A DNA stretch of 64,000 nt from Alphaproteobacteria bacterium (GTDB lineage: Bacteria; Pseudomonadota; Alphaproteobacteria; Micropepsales; Micropepsaceae). The notes beneath the pieces were generated by a model. That model made no database searches. It had not been told where the DNA came from and saw only the letters and a list, made by a program, of their open reading frames with translations. The translations under genes and the position numbers were made by a program. Where the stretch lies: NCBI GenBank assembly GCA_025924715.1, contig JAICHV010000006.1, positions 40,324-104,323 of the forward strand, in the 5' to 3' direction. This document shows, piece by piece, positions 1-9,687 of the stretch (positions within the stretch are counted from its first letter, which is position 1; the number at the start of each line of letters is the position of its first letter).

Positions 1-457
1 GCGCGGTATGCGCGGTCTGGATCATGAAGGCCTGCGCCGATTTCAGCATCAGGGCGGTGAGGCTTTCGCTCTGCCGCAGGGCCGCGCAGAATTTTTCGCT
101 GGCGATGCGCATGCCGCTGCCGCCGATCTGCATATAGGTCGAATGCTGGGCGCGGTTGTCGCCCATGACCAGCGACACGCCGGTATGGCCTTCCTTGCCG
201 ATCACACCCACTTCGATGCGGTGGTCTTCGTCATTCACCGCGACCACCGAGACCAGCCCGGTTTCGACGAAGTAAAGATGGGTTATCGGCTTGCCGGGCA
301 CCTCGATGACTTGGCGCTCTTTGAGATTCACCCGCTCCAGATGCGGCCCGATGACGTCCCAGTCCTGGGACGACATTTTCTGCAGCAAGCGGTTGCGGAT
401 ATTCGCCCGCGATGGCGTCGCGTCGTTCATATCCGAAATACCGGCCAGACTAGACAT
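1..457 (-). CDS. Crp/Fnr-family transcriptional regulator, N-terminal part (truncated by window edge)
   Basis: Reverse-strand translation from ATG at 457: MSSLAGISDMNDATPSRANIRNRLLQKMSSQDWDVIGPHLERVNLKERQVIEVPGKPITHLYFVETGLVSVVAVNDEDHRIEVGVIGKEGHTGVSLVMGDNRAQH..., a cyclic-nucleotide-binding-domain pattern. Runs off the window. Confidence 0.8.
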   Translation of the reverse strand, partial: MSSLAGISDMNDATPSRANIRNRLLQKMSSQDWDVIGPHLERVNLKERQVIEVPGKPITHLYFVETGLVSVVAVNDEDHRIEVGVIGKEGHTGVSLVMGDNRAQHSTYMQIGGSGMRIASEKFCAALRQSESLTALMLKSAQAFMIQTAHTA

Positions 458-725
458 GGCCGTGCGCCCCTCTTTTTCCCGCATACGAAGAAATGCCAGT
501 CCCCAAATCGCCCGCAGAGACCTTAGCCACCTGGCCCTGAAAACCCATCGCTAATTCGGTACGCAAGCGTACGCGCAGCGCAAGGACAATCGCCATTCGA
601 CAATCTCCGCACAAAGATTATATGTGATCCGTGTACGGATAATTGTCGCGCCACGGGCGGGCGGGGGGCAAGACCGTCTTGCTCGCTCGCCACCAGCAAA
701 CGCGCGGGACCGGCGGGCGTATCCC

Positions 726-1508
726 TCAAAGTTCCAAAAAGTCGAGCACCGCTTGGCGGGTCCTGGGATCACCCACCGCCGACATATGATCGCGTCCGGG
801 AACGCTTGCGGCGACGCCATGCGGGAAAGCCCCGGCCAGGGGGGCGGGAGGACCGGAAATCTCGTCTTTCTCGCCGCACACCACCAGTATCGGGTTTTGT
901 ATACGCGCGAGTTGGTCCCTCGGCAGCCCAGGCGACATCGCCCGCATGCAGGCCGCCAGTGCAATACGGTCCTTGCCGGGCTGGTCGGCGAAATCCCGAA
1001 ACATCCGTCCCCGCGGGTCGGTGATGGTGCTTTTGTCCTCCACCAGCAGCGCCGCCGACAGCATCCGGCGCGGCCCCTCGGACGAAATCTTGGCCCCTGT
1101 CAGGTAATGTTCGCCGACCCCGCCCAGACAAAGCCGGGTCAGCCGCTGCGGGGCCGCCGCCGCCAGCCGGATGCCGATGAAGCCGCCCATGGAATAGCCG
1201 ACCAGATCGCACTCAGCGATGCCGGCGGCGTCCATCACCACCAGCACATCCTTGGCCATGCGTTCATGGCCGTAAAATTGCTCCTCATGGGGTTTGTCGC
1301 TCAGGCCATGGCCGCGGCAGTCCATCGCCAGCAGCGCATAGCCGGCAGCCGTCAGGGCGGCGAACCAGCCGGTCGATTTCCAGTTCTGCACCCGGCTGGA
1401 GCCGAAGCCATGGACCAGCAGGACCGGCCGGGGCCGGGTGCCGGACGGGGCCAGGCGCTCAAAACCCAGCCGGACGCCGTCATCGGCGGTAACCCATTCA
1501 TTGCTCAT
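726..1508 (-). CDS. alpha/beta hydrolase
   Basis: MSNEWVTADDGVRLGFERL...LLVHGFGSS...GYSMGGFIG nucleophile elbow; start placed at MSNEW inside the longer track ORF. Confidence 0.85.
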   Translation of the reverse strand: MSNEWVTADDGVRLGFERLAPSGTRPRPVLLVHGFGSSRVQNWKSTGWFAALTAAGYALLAMDCRGHGLSDKPHEEQFYGHERMAKDVLVVMDAAGIAECDLVGYSMGGFIGIRLAAAAPQRLTRLCLGGVGEHYLTGAKISSEGPRRMLSAALLVEDKSTITDPRGRMFRDFADQPGKDRIALAACMRAMSPGLPRDQLARIQNPILVVCGEKDEISGPPAPLAGAFPHGVAASVPGRDHMSAVGDPRTRQAVLDFLEL

Positions 1509-1569
1509 GTGGCACTGTTCATGCGGGGGGACATTCGCAAACCGGCCCCCATGCTGTCTATGATGCGGC

Positions 1570-1935
1570 ATGCGGATCTGGCTCTTCCTCGCCGGCGTCA
1601 ACGGCGCCCTGGCGGTGCTGCTGGGGGCCTTCGCCGCCCATGGCCTGAAGGCACGGCTCGCCCCAGACATGTTGGCGGTGTTCGACACGGCGGCGCACTA
1701 TCACCTGATCCATGCCCTGGCGCTGGGACTGGCGGCCATGGCTTTTGACCGCACCGGAGCCGGCGCCGCGAAAATCGCCGCCATGCTGTTTCTGGCGGGC
1801 ATCGTGCTGTTTTGCGGCTCGCTCTATCTGCTGGCGCTGACCGGGACCGTCGGTCTGGGATTGGTGACGCCGATCGGCGGCCTGGCCTTTGTCGGCGGCT
1901 GGGCAGCGCTGGCGGTGGCGGGTTTGCGCGCCTGA
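1570..1935 (+). CDS. DUF423-family small membrane protein
   Basis: MRIWLFLAGVNGALAVLLGAFAAHGLK... pattern typical of DUF423. Confidence 0.8.
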   Translation: MRIWLFLAGVNGALAVLLGAFAAHGLKARLAPDMLAVFDTAAHYHLIHALALGLAAMAFDRTGAGAAKIAAMLFLAGIVLFCGSLYLLALTGTVGLGLVTPIGGLAFVGGWAALAVAGLRA

Positions 1936-1964
1936 GCCGATGGACCGGCGCCGGGCACTGGCTT

Positions 1965-2321
1965 ATGGTTCGCTGCGTGATCAAGCTCTCCCTCGCCCTT
2001 ATGCTGCTGCCGGTGCTGGCCGTGCCCGCGCTGGCCCATGCCCATCTGGTCAAATCCGTGCCCGCGACCGGCGCCCGGATCAAAACCCCGCGCCATGTGG
2101 TGCTGACTTTTTCCGAAGCGCTGGAACCGGCCTTCAGCGGTGCCCTGCTGATGGACGCGGAAGGGCGCAATCTCAGCGGCGCCCCGGTCAAGGTCAGCGG
2201 CACCGCGATCACTTTGACGCCCGACCGCCTCGCTCCCGGACGCTATCATGTCAATTGGCATGCCGTGGGCCACGATACCCATCGCACCGAAGGCGAGTTC
2301 AGCTTCACCGTCACCAAATGA
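1965..2321 (+). CDS. CopC-domain copper resistance/binding periplasmic protein
   Basis: Signal peptide then HAHLVKSVPATGARIKTPRHVVLTFSEALEPAFSG..., CopC-like; start inside track ORF 1812..2321. Confidence 0.8.
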   Translation: MVRCVIKLSLALMLLPVLAVPALAHAHLVKSVPATGARIKTPRHVVLTFSEALEPAFSGALLMDAEGRNLSGAPVKVSGTAITLTPDRLAPGRYHVNWHAVGHDTHRTEGEFSFTVTK

Positions 2322-3166
2322 CTGCGCTGTACGCGGCCGTCCGCGGCTTGCACCTGGCCGGCCTGATGGTTTGCTTCGGCAGTGCCGTGCTGTTGCTGCG
2401 CCTGAACCGCGCGGTGCCGGAACTGGGGCTGGAAAGCACGGCGCTGCACCGTTTTCGTCTGGCGGCCGCAGGCGTGGCTTTGCTGACCGGACCGCTATGG
2501 CTGGCGCTGGCCACGGCCCAGATGGCGGGAAGCAATGCCGCGATGGGCGATCCCGCGCTGCTGCAGACGGCCCTGACCGGCACCTTGTTCGGCCAGATGC
2601 TGGCGCTGCGCATGGTGCTTTCGCTTTTTCTTCTCGTCGCCGTGGCCCTGCGCCGCCAGGGCGCGACGATACTGGTTTGCGGCGCCGCGCTGGTCTCGGT
2701 TTCGGCCACCAGCCATGCCGCGGCCGGCGGCCTCAGCATGCTGGGCCTGGCCGCGGACGCCCTGCATCTGTTATGCGGCGCCATCTGGCTGGGCGGATTG
2801 ACGGTTCTGGCCGCGATCCTGATGGAGCGGCCGCAGGCCCCGCGGCTGTCTCAGGCCGTCAGCCGCTTTGCCGACACTGCCATGATCGCGGTGGCCTTGC
2901 TGGTGATGACCGGATTGCTCAATGCCGCCTTCATTTTGCTGGATGGGCAAGCGGCCAGACTTTACCTGGGCGTTCTGGGCGCCAAGCTGGCGCTGGTGCT
3001 GGCGATGACGGTGCTGGCCCTGATCAATCATTTCCGCCTGTTGCCGCGCCTCGCCCAAACGCAGGCGCGCGCCACCCTGAAAGGCAATGTCCTTTGGGAA
3101 GCGGCGCTGGGAATGCTGGTGGTGCTGCTGGCCGGCCTGCTGGGCCTGCTACCGCCCACGCTTTAG
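2318..3166 (+). CDS. CopD-family copper resistance membrane protein
   Basis: Multi-TM MTALYAAVRGLHLAGLMVCFGS...; ATG overlaps copC stop (ATGA); C-terminal part of track ORF 1889..3166. Confidence 0.8.
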   Translation: MTALYAAVRGLHLAGLMVCFGSAVLLLRLNRAVPELGLESTALHRFRLAAAGVALLTGPLWLALATAQMAGSNAAMGDPALLQTALTGTLFGQMLALRMVLSLFLLVAVALRRQGATILVCGAALVSVSATSHAAAGGLSMLGLAADALHLLCGAIWLGGLTVLAAILMERPQAPRLSQAVSRFADTAMIAVALLVMTGLLNAAFILLDGQAARLYLGVLGAKLALVLAMTVLALINHFRLLPRLAQTQARATLKGNVLWEAALGMLVVLLAGLLGLLPPTL

Positions 3167-4581
3167 TGCCGCAAGGAGCGATCCTGCGATTGCCGTCCGG
3201 CTTTTTCCAGATTGAAGCTCTTGCTGCCGACCAGGGCAGAGAGAAATTTGTCGCCCCACTCGGCGATATCGTTTTTGAGCAGGGCGGCATATAGCGAGGC
3301 ATGGCGGCGGCGCCGTTCGTCGCCCGGCATTTCCATGGCGCGGGCGATGGCGGCGCCGACCGCGTCGGGGTCATAAGGATTGACCAGCAGCGCGCCATCG
3401 CGAAATTCCACCGCCGCCCCGGCGAAGCGCGACAGGATCAGCACGCCCGGATCGGCGGGGTCTTGCGCTGCGACATATTCCTTGGCGACCAGATTCATCC
3501 CATCGCGCAGCGGCGTCACCAGCGCCGCCCGCGCCGCGCGATACAGCCCCGCCAGCGCGGTGCGGCCATAGGGGCGGTTGACGTAACGCATCGGCGACCA
3601 GGATGCATCGCCAAAAGCGCCGTTGATGCGCCCGGCGGCCGCGTTCACCACCTGCTCGATATCGGCATATTCGGGGATCTGCGAGCGGCTCTTGGGCGTG
3701 ATCTGCAGATAAGTCACCTTGCCATGCCATTGTGGATTGGCGGCGAGAAACCGCTCATAGGCTTCCAGCCGCAGCGTGATGCCCTTGGTGTAGTCCAGCC
3801 GGTCGACGCCGATGACCAGCGCGCCCGGCACACTGTCCTTGACCTTCTGCACCATCTCGGTCTTCTCCGCGCGCCGCGCCATGCGGGCGAATTGGCGGGT
3901 CTCGATCCCCACCGGAAATACGCCCAGCCGCATCGCCCGCTCCCCGGTGCCCAGCCGCCGCGAGATATGCGAGGGCGTGCCCAGTTCGTTGGCCAGATAG
4001 CGGGCGAAATTGGCCGCATCATTGTCGGTCTGGAAACCGACCAGATCATAATGGCAAAGCGAGGGGATCAGATTTTCGTGATTGGGCATGGCGGTGATGA
4101 TTTCCGGCGGCGGCATGGGGATATGCAGGAAAAAGCCGATCCGGTTGGTGAGGCCGCGGGCGCGCAGCGCGCGGGCCAGCGGGATCAGGTGATAGTCATG
4201 CACCCAGACGATGTCGTCCGGCTTGAGGACTTTCACCATCTCGTCGGCGAAATGATCGTTGACCCTAAGATAGCCGGTGAGATCGCGGCGGGAGAACTCG
4301 GCCAGGTCGAGACGGTAATGCAGGATCGGCCATAGCACGCGATTGGCGAAGCCGTTGTAATATTCCTCGAAATCCTCCTTGGTGAGGTCCGAGACGATGA
4401 AGACATTGTCGCCCTTACGGACGGTGTGGGTCTTGGGATGGCGCTTGATTTCCCCGCTCCAGCCCAGCCAGACGCAGGGATGATTCTTCAGCGTGGCTTT
4501 CAGCACCACTTCCAATCCCCCGGGATGGAGGCCCGCCTGCGGCGTCGCCACGCGGTTGGAGATTATGAAGATGCGTGCCAA
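3163..4581 (-). CDS. otsA: alpha,alpha-trehalose-phosphate synthase (UDP-forming)
   Basis: LARIFIISNRVATPQ...VWVHDYHLIPLARALRARG...GVDRLDYTKGI...TPLRDGMNLVAKEYVAAQ; probable TTG start overlapping the upstream GH15 gene. Confidence 0.93.
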   Translation of the reverse strand: MARIFIISNRVATPQAGLHPGGLEVVLKATLKNHPCVWLGWSGEIKRHPKTHTVRKGDNVFIVSDLTKEDFEEYYNGFANRVLWPILHYRLDLAEFSRRDLTGYLRVNDHFADEMVKVLKPDDIVWVHDYHLIPLARALRARGLTNRIGFFLHIPMPPPEIITAMPNHENLIPSLCHYDLVGFQTDNDAANFARYLANELGTPSHISRRLGTGERAMRLGVFPVGIETRQFARMARRAEKTEMVQKVKDSVPGALVIGVDRLDYTKGITLRLEAYERFLAANPQWHGKVTYLQITPKSRSQIPEYADIEQVVNAAAGRINGAFGDASWSPMRYVNRPYGRTALAGLYRAARAALVTPLRDGMNLVAKEYVAAQDPADPGVLILSRFAGAAVEFRDGALLVNPYDPDAVGAAIARAMEMPGDERRRRHASLYAALLKNDIAEWGDKFLSALVGSKSFNLEKAGRQSQDRSLRH

Positions 4582-6350
4582 TAGCGTTCCTCCCAGCTTT
4601 GGGAAAGCCGCATGGCGCTGAGGATCAATCCCGCCATCGAATAAGTCTGCGGGAAATTCCCCCATAGCGCGCCGCTTTCGGGGTGAATGTCTTCGGCGAA
4701 CAAACCGTAATGATTGCGCAGCGCCAGCGCATCATTGAACCGCGCCCTCGCTTCGTCGCGCCGGCCCAGCAGGCTCAGGGCATCGATCAGCCAGAAGCGG
4801 CAAACCAGGAATTCGGTTTCCGGCAGGCCGAAATCATCCGCCGCCGCATAGCGCAGCACATGGCGGCCACGCACCAGATCCTGCTCGATCGCCGCCACCG
4901 TCGAAACGAAACGCGGATCGTCGGCGTCGATCAATCCCAATTCCGGCATCAGCAAGACGCTGGCGTCCATGTCCTCGGTATCGACCCCGGCGGTATAGGC
5001 CTTGCGCTTTTCGTTCCAGCACCGCCCCAGGATGACTGCGGCGACCTTGTCGGCCTCGCCGTTCCAATATTCCGCGCGGTCGGTCAGGCCAAGCCGGCGC
5101 GCGATGGCGCCGGTGCGCGACAGGCCGGCCCAGCACATCGCGGCGGAATGGGTGTGGATGCGCGCCCGGCCGCGATATTCCCAGATCCCGGCATCCGGTT
5201 CCAGCGCCAGGGCGGCGCAGCGTCGCGCCATTTTTTCAATCAGCCGGAACAGCGGCTCGCCGCCCGGGCGCGGCAGCCGCTTGTCGAAGAACATCGGCAC
5301 CGCCGAAAGAATGACGCTGCCATAGGCATCGTGCTGGACCTGATCGACCGCGGCATTGCCGAAGCGCACCGGACCGTGATTTTGGAAGCCGTCCAGATCG
5401 GGCGCGATCCATTCGGTCAAATCGGCATTGGGGACGATGCCATAGACCGGCTTCAAAACCGCATCCTCGCCCGCGATGGAGAGGATGAAGGAAATATAGT
5501 GCTCCATGGTGCGGGTGGCGCCGATGCGGTTCAGCGCCTTGACCACGAAATAAGCGTCGCGCAGCCAGCAATAGCGGTAGTCCCAATTGCGCCCGGAGTT
5601 GGGCGCTTCCGGCAGCGAGGTGGTCAGAGCGGCGACGATGCCGCCGGTCTCCTCGAAATTCGACAGCTTGAGCGTGATCGCGGCGCGGATGGTGGCATCC
5701 TGCCATTCATAGGCGATGGAAAGCCGCCGCACCCATTCGCGCCAATACTCCGCCGTGCGGTTGAGAAAATCGCGCGCCGTGGCGGCGGGCTCGCCGGCAA
5801 AAGGCTCGTCCGCGCCCAGGAACAGATGCACCGGATGGGTGAGCGCGAAGGGCGTCTCCGCCTCGATATAAGCCAAAGGCGCGTCAGTGGTGAGACGGAT
5901 CAGCGCCGGTTCGCCATAGGTGATGTGATTGGAGCCTGCCACCAGCCGGCTCACCACCTTGCCGTGATGCTGGGTTGGGCGCACCCGGATGGTGATGCGC
6001 GGCACGCCGGCCACCGGCTCGATGATACGGATGAGCTGCGGCGGCCGCAGCATGCGGTCGAAATTGCGGAAGCGGGGCGCGAAATCGGTGATGCGCAACT
6101 GCGAACCGTCTTCCGCCGACAACAGGGTCGAGACGATGGCGGTGTTGCGCACATATTCGGAGCGACTCTGGATCTGCCCATCCAGCACCACATCGCTGAA
6201 GCCTTTTTCGACATCGCCGGCCAGCAGGCGGCAGAACACCGGGTCGCCGTCGAAGCGCGGAAAACACCACCACAGGATGCGCGCGCCGGTGTCGACCAAG
6301 GCGGCGGTGCGGCAATTGCCGATAACGGCAAGGTCGAGAGCCTGGGTCAT
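4563..6350 (-). CDS. Glycoside hydrolase family 15 protein (glucoamylase/trehalase-like), paralog 1
   Basis: MTQALDLAVIGNCRTAALVDTGARILWWCFPRFDGDPVF...NWDYRYCWLRDA...EPDAGIWEYRGR...LPETEFLVCRFWLIDAL. Confidence 0.88.
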   Translation of the reverse strand: MTQALDLAVIGNCRTAALVDTGARILWWCFPRFDGDPVFCRLLAGDVEKGFSDVVLDGQIQSRSEYVRNTAIVSTLLSAEDGSQLRITDFAPRFRNFDRMLRPPQLIRIIEPVAGVPRITIRVRPTQHHGKVVSRLVAGSNHITYGEPALIRLTTDAPLAYIEAETPFALTHPVHLFLGADEPFAGEPAATARDFLNRTAEYWREWVRRLSIAYEWQDATIRAAITLKLSNFEETGGIVAALTTSLPEAPNSGRNWDYRYCWLRDAYFVVKALNRIGATRTMEHYISFILSIAGEDAVLKPVYGIVPNADLTEWIAPDLDGFQNHGPVRFGNAAVDQVQHDAYGSVILSAVPMFFDKRLPRPGGEPLFRLIEKMARRCAALALEPDAGIWEYRGRARIHTHSAAMCWAGLSRTGAIARRLGLTDRAEYWNGEADKVAAVILGRCWNEKRKAYTAGVDTEDMDASVLLMPELGLIDADDPRFVSTVAAIEQDLVRGRHVLRYAAADDFGLPETEFLVCRFWLIDALSLLGRRDEARARFNDALALRNHYGLFAEDIHPESGALWGNFPQTYSMAGLILSAMRLSQSWEERYWHASS

Positions 6351-7087
6351 GTCACGCCCTCCCGCGCCAGGCGGATCAACCATTGGCGCACCGCGCGCGG
6401 ATTGGGAAAGACATGGTCCACGCCGGCGAGCTTGCGCCCCACCGAGAATCCCTGGCCGCCCAATTGCGGAAGAATGTGAAAGACGTCGAGATCGGTGGTG
6501 TCGTCACCGCCGAACAGTGGGCGGCGGCCGCGAAAGGGCTTCTGTGCCGCCAAGGCGCGCACGCCGACCCCCTTGTCGATCCCCATGGGGCGGGCGTCGA
6601 TCACCGCCTTGCCGTGCTGGATGTGAATCCTCTCGGCCGCGAACAGCGCGCGGTGCTTTTCCATCGCCGCCTCCAGAGCCGGTTTGGCTTCCGGCGCCAG
6701 ACGGTAATGCAGAGCCAGGGCATAGATCTTGTCTTCCAGCAAGACTCCGGGATGGGCCTGCGCAAGTTCGCGGAATATCCCGCGCACGCTGTCCGACACC
6801 GGGGCGCTCAAGGCCTTCACCGCGCCATCATGCCCACGCACCTGCGCGCCGTGACAGCCGACCGCGGCGAATTTCAATGGCGCGAACAAGGCGTCGATGG
6901 TCGCCAGCGAACGGCCGCTGACAAAAGCCACGGCGCCGCGCAGGTCTTCGGACAGACGCCGCAACGCCGCCACCAGTTCGGACGGCACCACCACCGCTTC
7001 GGGGGTGCGCGCCATGTCCAGAATGGTCCCGTCGATATCAAGAAAAAGCGCGGAATTTTCCTTCACAGGCGGCACCCGGCCGGACAT
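6347..7087 (-). CDS. otsB: trehalose-phosphatase
   Basis: NSALFLDIDGTILDMARTPEAVVVP (HAD motif I) ... ALVSGR-type VAFVSGRSL ... GIDKGVGVRAL ... LFGGDDTTDLDVF. Confidence 0.92.
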   Translation of the reverse strand: MSGRVPPVKENSALFLDIDGTILDMARTPEAVVVPSELVAALRRLSEDLRGAVAFVSGRSLATIDALFAPLKFAAVGCHGAQVRGHDGAVKALSAPVSDSVRGIFRELAQAHPGVLLEDKIYALALHYRLAPEAKPALEAAMEKHRALFAAERIHIQHGKAVIDARPMGIDKGVGVRALAAQKPFRGRRPLFGGDDTTDLDVFHILPQLGGQGFSVGRKLAGVDHVFPNPRAVRQWLIRLAREGVT

Positions 7088-7163
7088 ATCGAAATGCTCA
7101 TGAAATGGGGCGCCCCGTAAGCGCGGTCTGGGCCGGTAACGTGCCAAGCGGACCATAAGTTCC

Positions 7164-7925
7164 CTAGCGCTTTTTTCGCCGGGGACACCAGACAAAGGCG
7201 CCCCCTTCGATTCCGGCTTCATTGGAGACCAGCGAAACATTGGCGGGCAGCGGAAAATCGACATGCCGCGAATTGCCTCCGCCGAAATAGAGCCGATCAT
7301 AATTCATCACCACCGCGAGCATTTCGGTGAGCCGCTTGACGCGTCTGTTCCAATGCTTGTGTCCGATCTTTTTGCGGGCTTTGTTCCCGACATAATTGTC
7401 CAGATCGTCTTTTTTGTGGAGCGCGAAATGGGCCAGATCCATATGCGGCTGCAATTTGCCATCGGCAAACCAGGCGCTGCCCAATCCGGTCCCCAGGGTG
7501 CAGACCAATTCCAATCCCCGGCCGCTGATCACGCCAAGGCCCTGCACATCGGCGTCGTTGTTGAGGCGGGCGGGCCTGCCCAATTCCTTTTCGATCGCCT
7601 CGGCGAGCGGAAAAACGGCCCACAGCTTGGTCCCGAGATTTGGCGCCGAGTACACCTTGCCGTCCCGCACATAACCCGGAAAGCCGATGGAGATGCGATC
7701 ATAGGGCGCCAGAGGGACCACCAGCCTGCCCAGCAGCTTGACCAGTTTGGCCGGTGGGCATTTGCGGGGCGTCTTGATGCGATGGCGCTGGGTGAGCAAT
7801 TTGCCGCGCGGATCGACCACAGCCGCCTTCAACCCGCTGCCGCCGATATCGATCGTCAGGATTCGTGCAATCGCTGCGCGGCGGTGCTTAGTAGCGCGTC
7901 GTGTGCCGGAGTCTTTTCTGGCCAT
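7164..7925 (-). CDS. ROK-family sugar kinase, polyphosphate-glucokinase-like
   Basis: ILTIDIGGSGLKAAVVDPRGK...ISIGFPGYVRDGKV...ARLNNDADVQGLG...LGTGLGSAWFADGKL. Confidence 0.78.
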   Translation of the reverse strand: MARKDSGTRRATKHRRAAIARILTIDIGGSGLKAAVVDPRGKLLTQRHRIKTPRKCPPAKLVKLLGRLVVPLAPYDRISIGFPGYVRDGKVYSAPNLGTKLWAVFPLAEAIEKELGRPARLNNDADVQGLGVISGRGLELVCTLGTGLGSAWFADGKLQPHMDLAHFALHKKDDLDNYVGNKARKKIGHKHWNRRVKRLTEMLAVVMNYDRLYFGGGNSRHVDFPLPANVSLVSNEAGIEGGAFVWCPRRKKR

Positions 7926-9687
7926 TGTGATGCATCATCAGGTTAAGCGCGCTGTTGATCAGCGCGACATGGGAAAAGGCCTGGGGGAAATTGCCCAGCA
8001 TGCGTTTGCCGGCGGGATCATATTCCTCCGCGTAAAGTCCGACATCATTGGCGATGCGCTTGAGCTTGCCGAACAAACGCTTTGCTTCGGTAACCCGCCC
8101 CTGCAAAAGATAATTGTCCACCAGCCAGAAAGAGCAGGCCAGGAAGACGCCTTCCCCCGGCGGCAACCCATCAACGCCCGTTTGCGTCTCGTAGCGCCGC
8201 ACCAACCCTTTCACCATCAGGCGCTTTTCGATCTGCGCAATGGTGCGGCGAATGCGCTTGTCGGTGGCGGGCAGAAAACCCACCAGCGGCAGCAGCAACA
8301 AACTGGCATCCATCAGGGTCGAACCATAGGCCTGCACGAAGCAGCCCCGTTTGGGATCGACTCCCTTGGCGCAAATATCGGCATGGATCCGCGCCGCCAT
8401 ACTGGTCCAATGCCGGCGTGCCCCGGCGCTTATGCCTTTGGCGCTGGCGGCGCGGTCGAACGCCACCCAGGTCATCACCTTGGAATGGACGAAATGTTGC
8501 GGCGCGCCCCGGATTTCCCAGATGCCTTCATCGGCCTGGTGCCAGATTTTCTCCAGATGCGCCATGAAAGTGGACCTCAGACCCTCGCGCCCCGTCCCTG
8601 CCAGGCCGTAGCGGCGCGCCTGGGCCATGACATCGGCCAGCTCGCCAAAAATATCGAGCTGCAATTGCTGCGCCGCCTGGTTGCCGATGCGCACGGGGCG
8701 CGAGCCCTCATAGCCGGGCAAATGCGGCAGTTCCAGCTCCGTGAGCCGCTTGTCGCCCATTACGCTATACATGGTTTGAAGCTGGTCGGGGCTGCCGGCG
8801 ATCACCCGCGTCAGCCAATGCTGCCAGACATCGGCCTCTTCCAGATAACCGGCGCCCAGAAATGCCAGCAGGGTGAAGGTGGCGTCACGCAGCCAGCAAA
8901 AACGATAATCCCAATTGCGCACGCCGCCGATCTGCTCTGGCAGCGAGGTGGTGACCGCGGCCACGATGCCGCCGGTGGGCTTGTAACTGAGGCTTTTGAG
9001 GGTGAGCAGCGAGCGCATCACCGCCTTGCGGCATTTGCCCTGGATCTTGCAGGCGCCGGCCCAGCCCGCCCAATATTTTTCCGTCTCTTCCAGGGCGATA
9101 TCGGCGTCAATCGCCGAAGGCAGCGCAAGATGGGACTCGCTATAGGTCATCACAAAGGGCACGCGCTCGCCCTTTTCCACCGTGAAACGGGCGACGGAAT
9201 GCATATTCTCGCCATGCAGCGCGGCGGGAGTCCGCAAAGCCAGCAGATGGGGGCCGGCGATCGCGGAAATGGTCTTGCTGTCGATGCGCTGCACCCATGG
9301 CACGGTGACGCCATAATCGAAACGGATCACCAATTGGGTTTCGAATGCGACCCGGCCGGCAAGGCCTTCGACGATGCGCACCAGCGAACGGTGCGGCGCC
9401 TCCGGCGGCATGAAGTCGATCACCCGCGCCTTGCCATGGGCAGTGGTGAAATGGGTTTCCAGGATCATGCTGTCGCCGCGATAGCGCCGGGCGCTGCGCA
9501 CCTTTTCCCGGCCGCGGGTTTTGGGCGCGATCAACCAGCGTCCGTGCCGCGGCTCGCCCAGCAAGGCGGCAAAAAAGGCATCAGAATCGAAGCGCGGCAT
9601 GCACAACCAGTCGATCGAGCCGTCCAGGCCGACCAGGGCCGCGGTATGGCAGTCCCCAATCACCGCATAATCCTCGATTCTCGTCAT
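7888..9687 (-). CDS. Glycoside hydrolase family 15 protein (glucoamylase/trehalase-like), paralog 2
   Basis: MTRIEDYAVIGDCHTAALVGLDGSIDWLCMPRFDSDAFF...RNWDYRFCWLRDATF...DEGIWEIRGAPQHFVHSKVMTW...LACSFWLVD. Confidence 0.88.
   Translation of the reverse strand: MTRIEDYAVIGDCHTAALVGLDGSIDWLCMPRFDSDAFFAALLGEPRHGRWLIAPKTRGREKVRSARRYRGDSMILETHFTTAHGKARVIDFMPPEAPHRSLVRIVEGLAGRVAFETQLVIRFDYGVTVPWVQRIDSKTISAIAGPHLLALRTPAALHGENMHSVARFTVEKGERVPFVMTYSESHLALPSAIDADIALEETEKYWAGWAGACKIQGKCRKAVMRSLLTLKSLSYKPTGGIVAAVTTSLPEQIGGVRNWDYRFCWLRDATFTLLAFLGAGYLEEADVWQHWLTRVIAGSPDQLQTMYSVMGDKRLTELELPHLPGYEGSRPVRIGNQAAQQLQLDIFGELADVMAQARRYGLAGTGREGLRSTFMAHLEKIWHQADEGIWEIRGAPQHFVHSKVMTWVAFDRAASAKGISAGARRHWTSMAARIHADICAKGVDPKRGCFVQAYGSTLMDASLLLLPLVGFLPATDKRIRRTIAQIEKRLMVKGLVRRYETQTGVDGLPPGEGVFLACSFWLVDNYLLQGRVTEAKRLFGKLKRIANDVGLYAEEYDPAGKRMLGNFPQAFSHVALINSALNLMMHHNGQKRLRHTTRY

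Noticed and set aside
4683-6479. 598-aa plus-strand ORF
   Set aside because: Antisense to the GH15 and otsB genes; no recognisable domain
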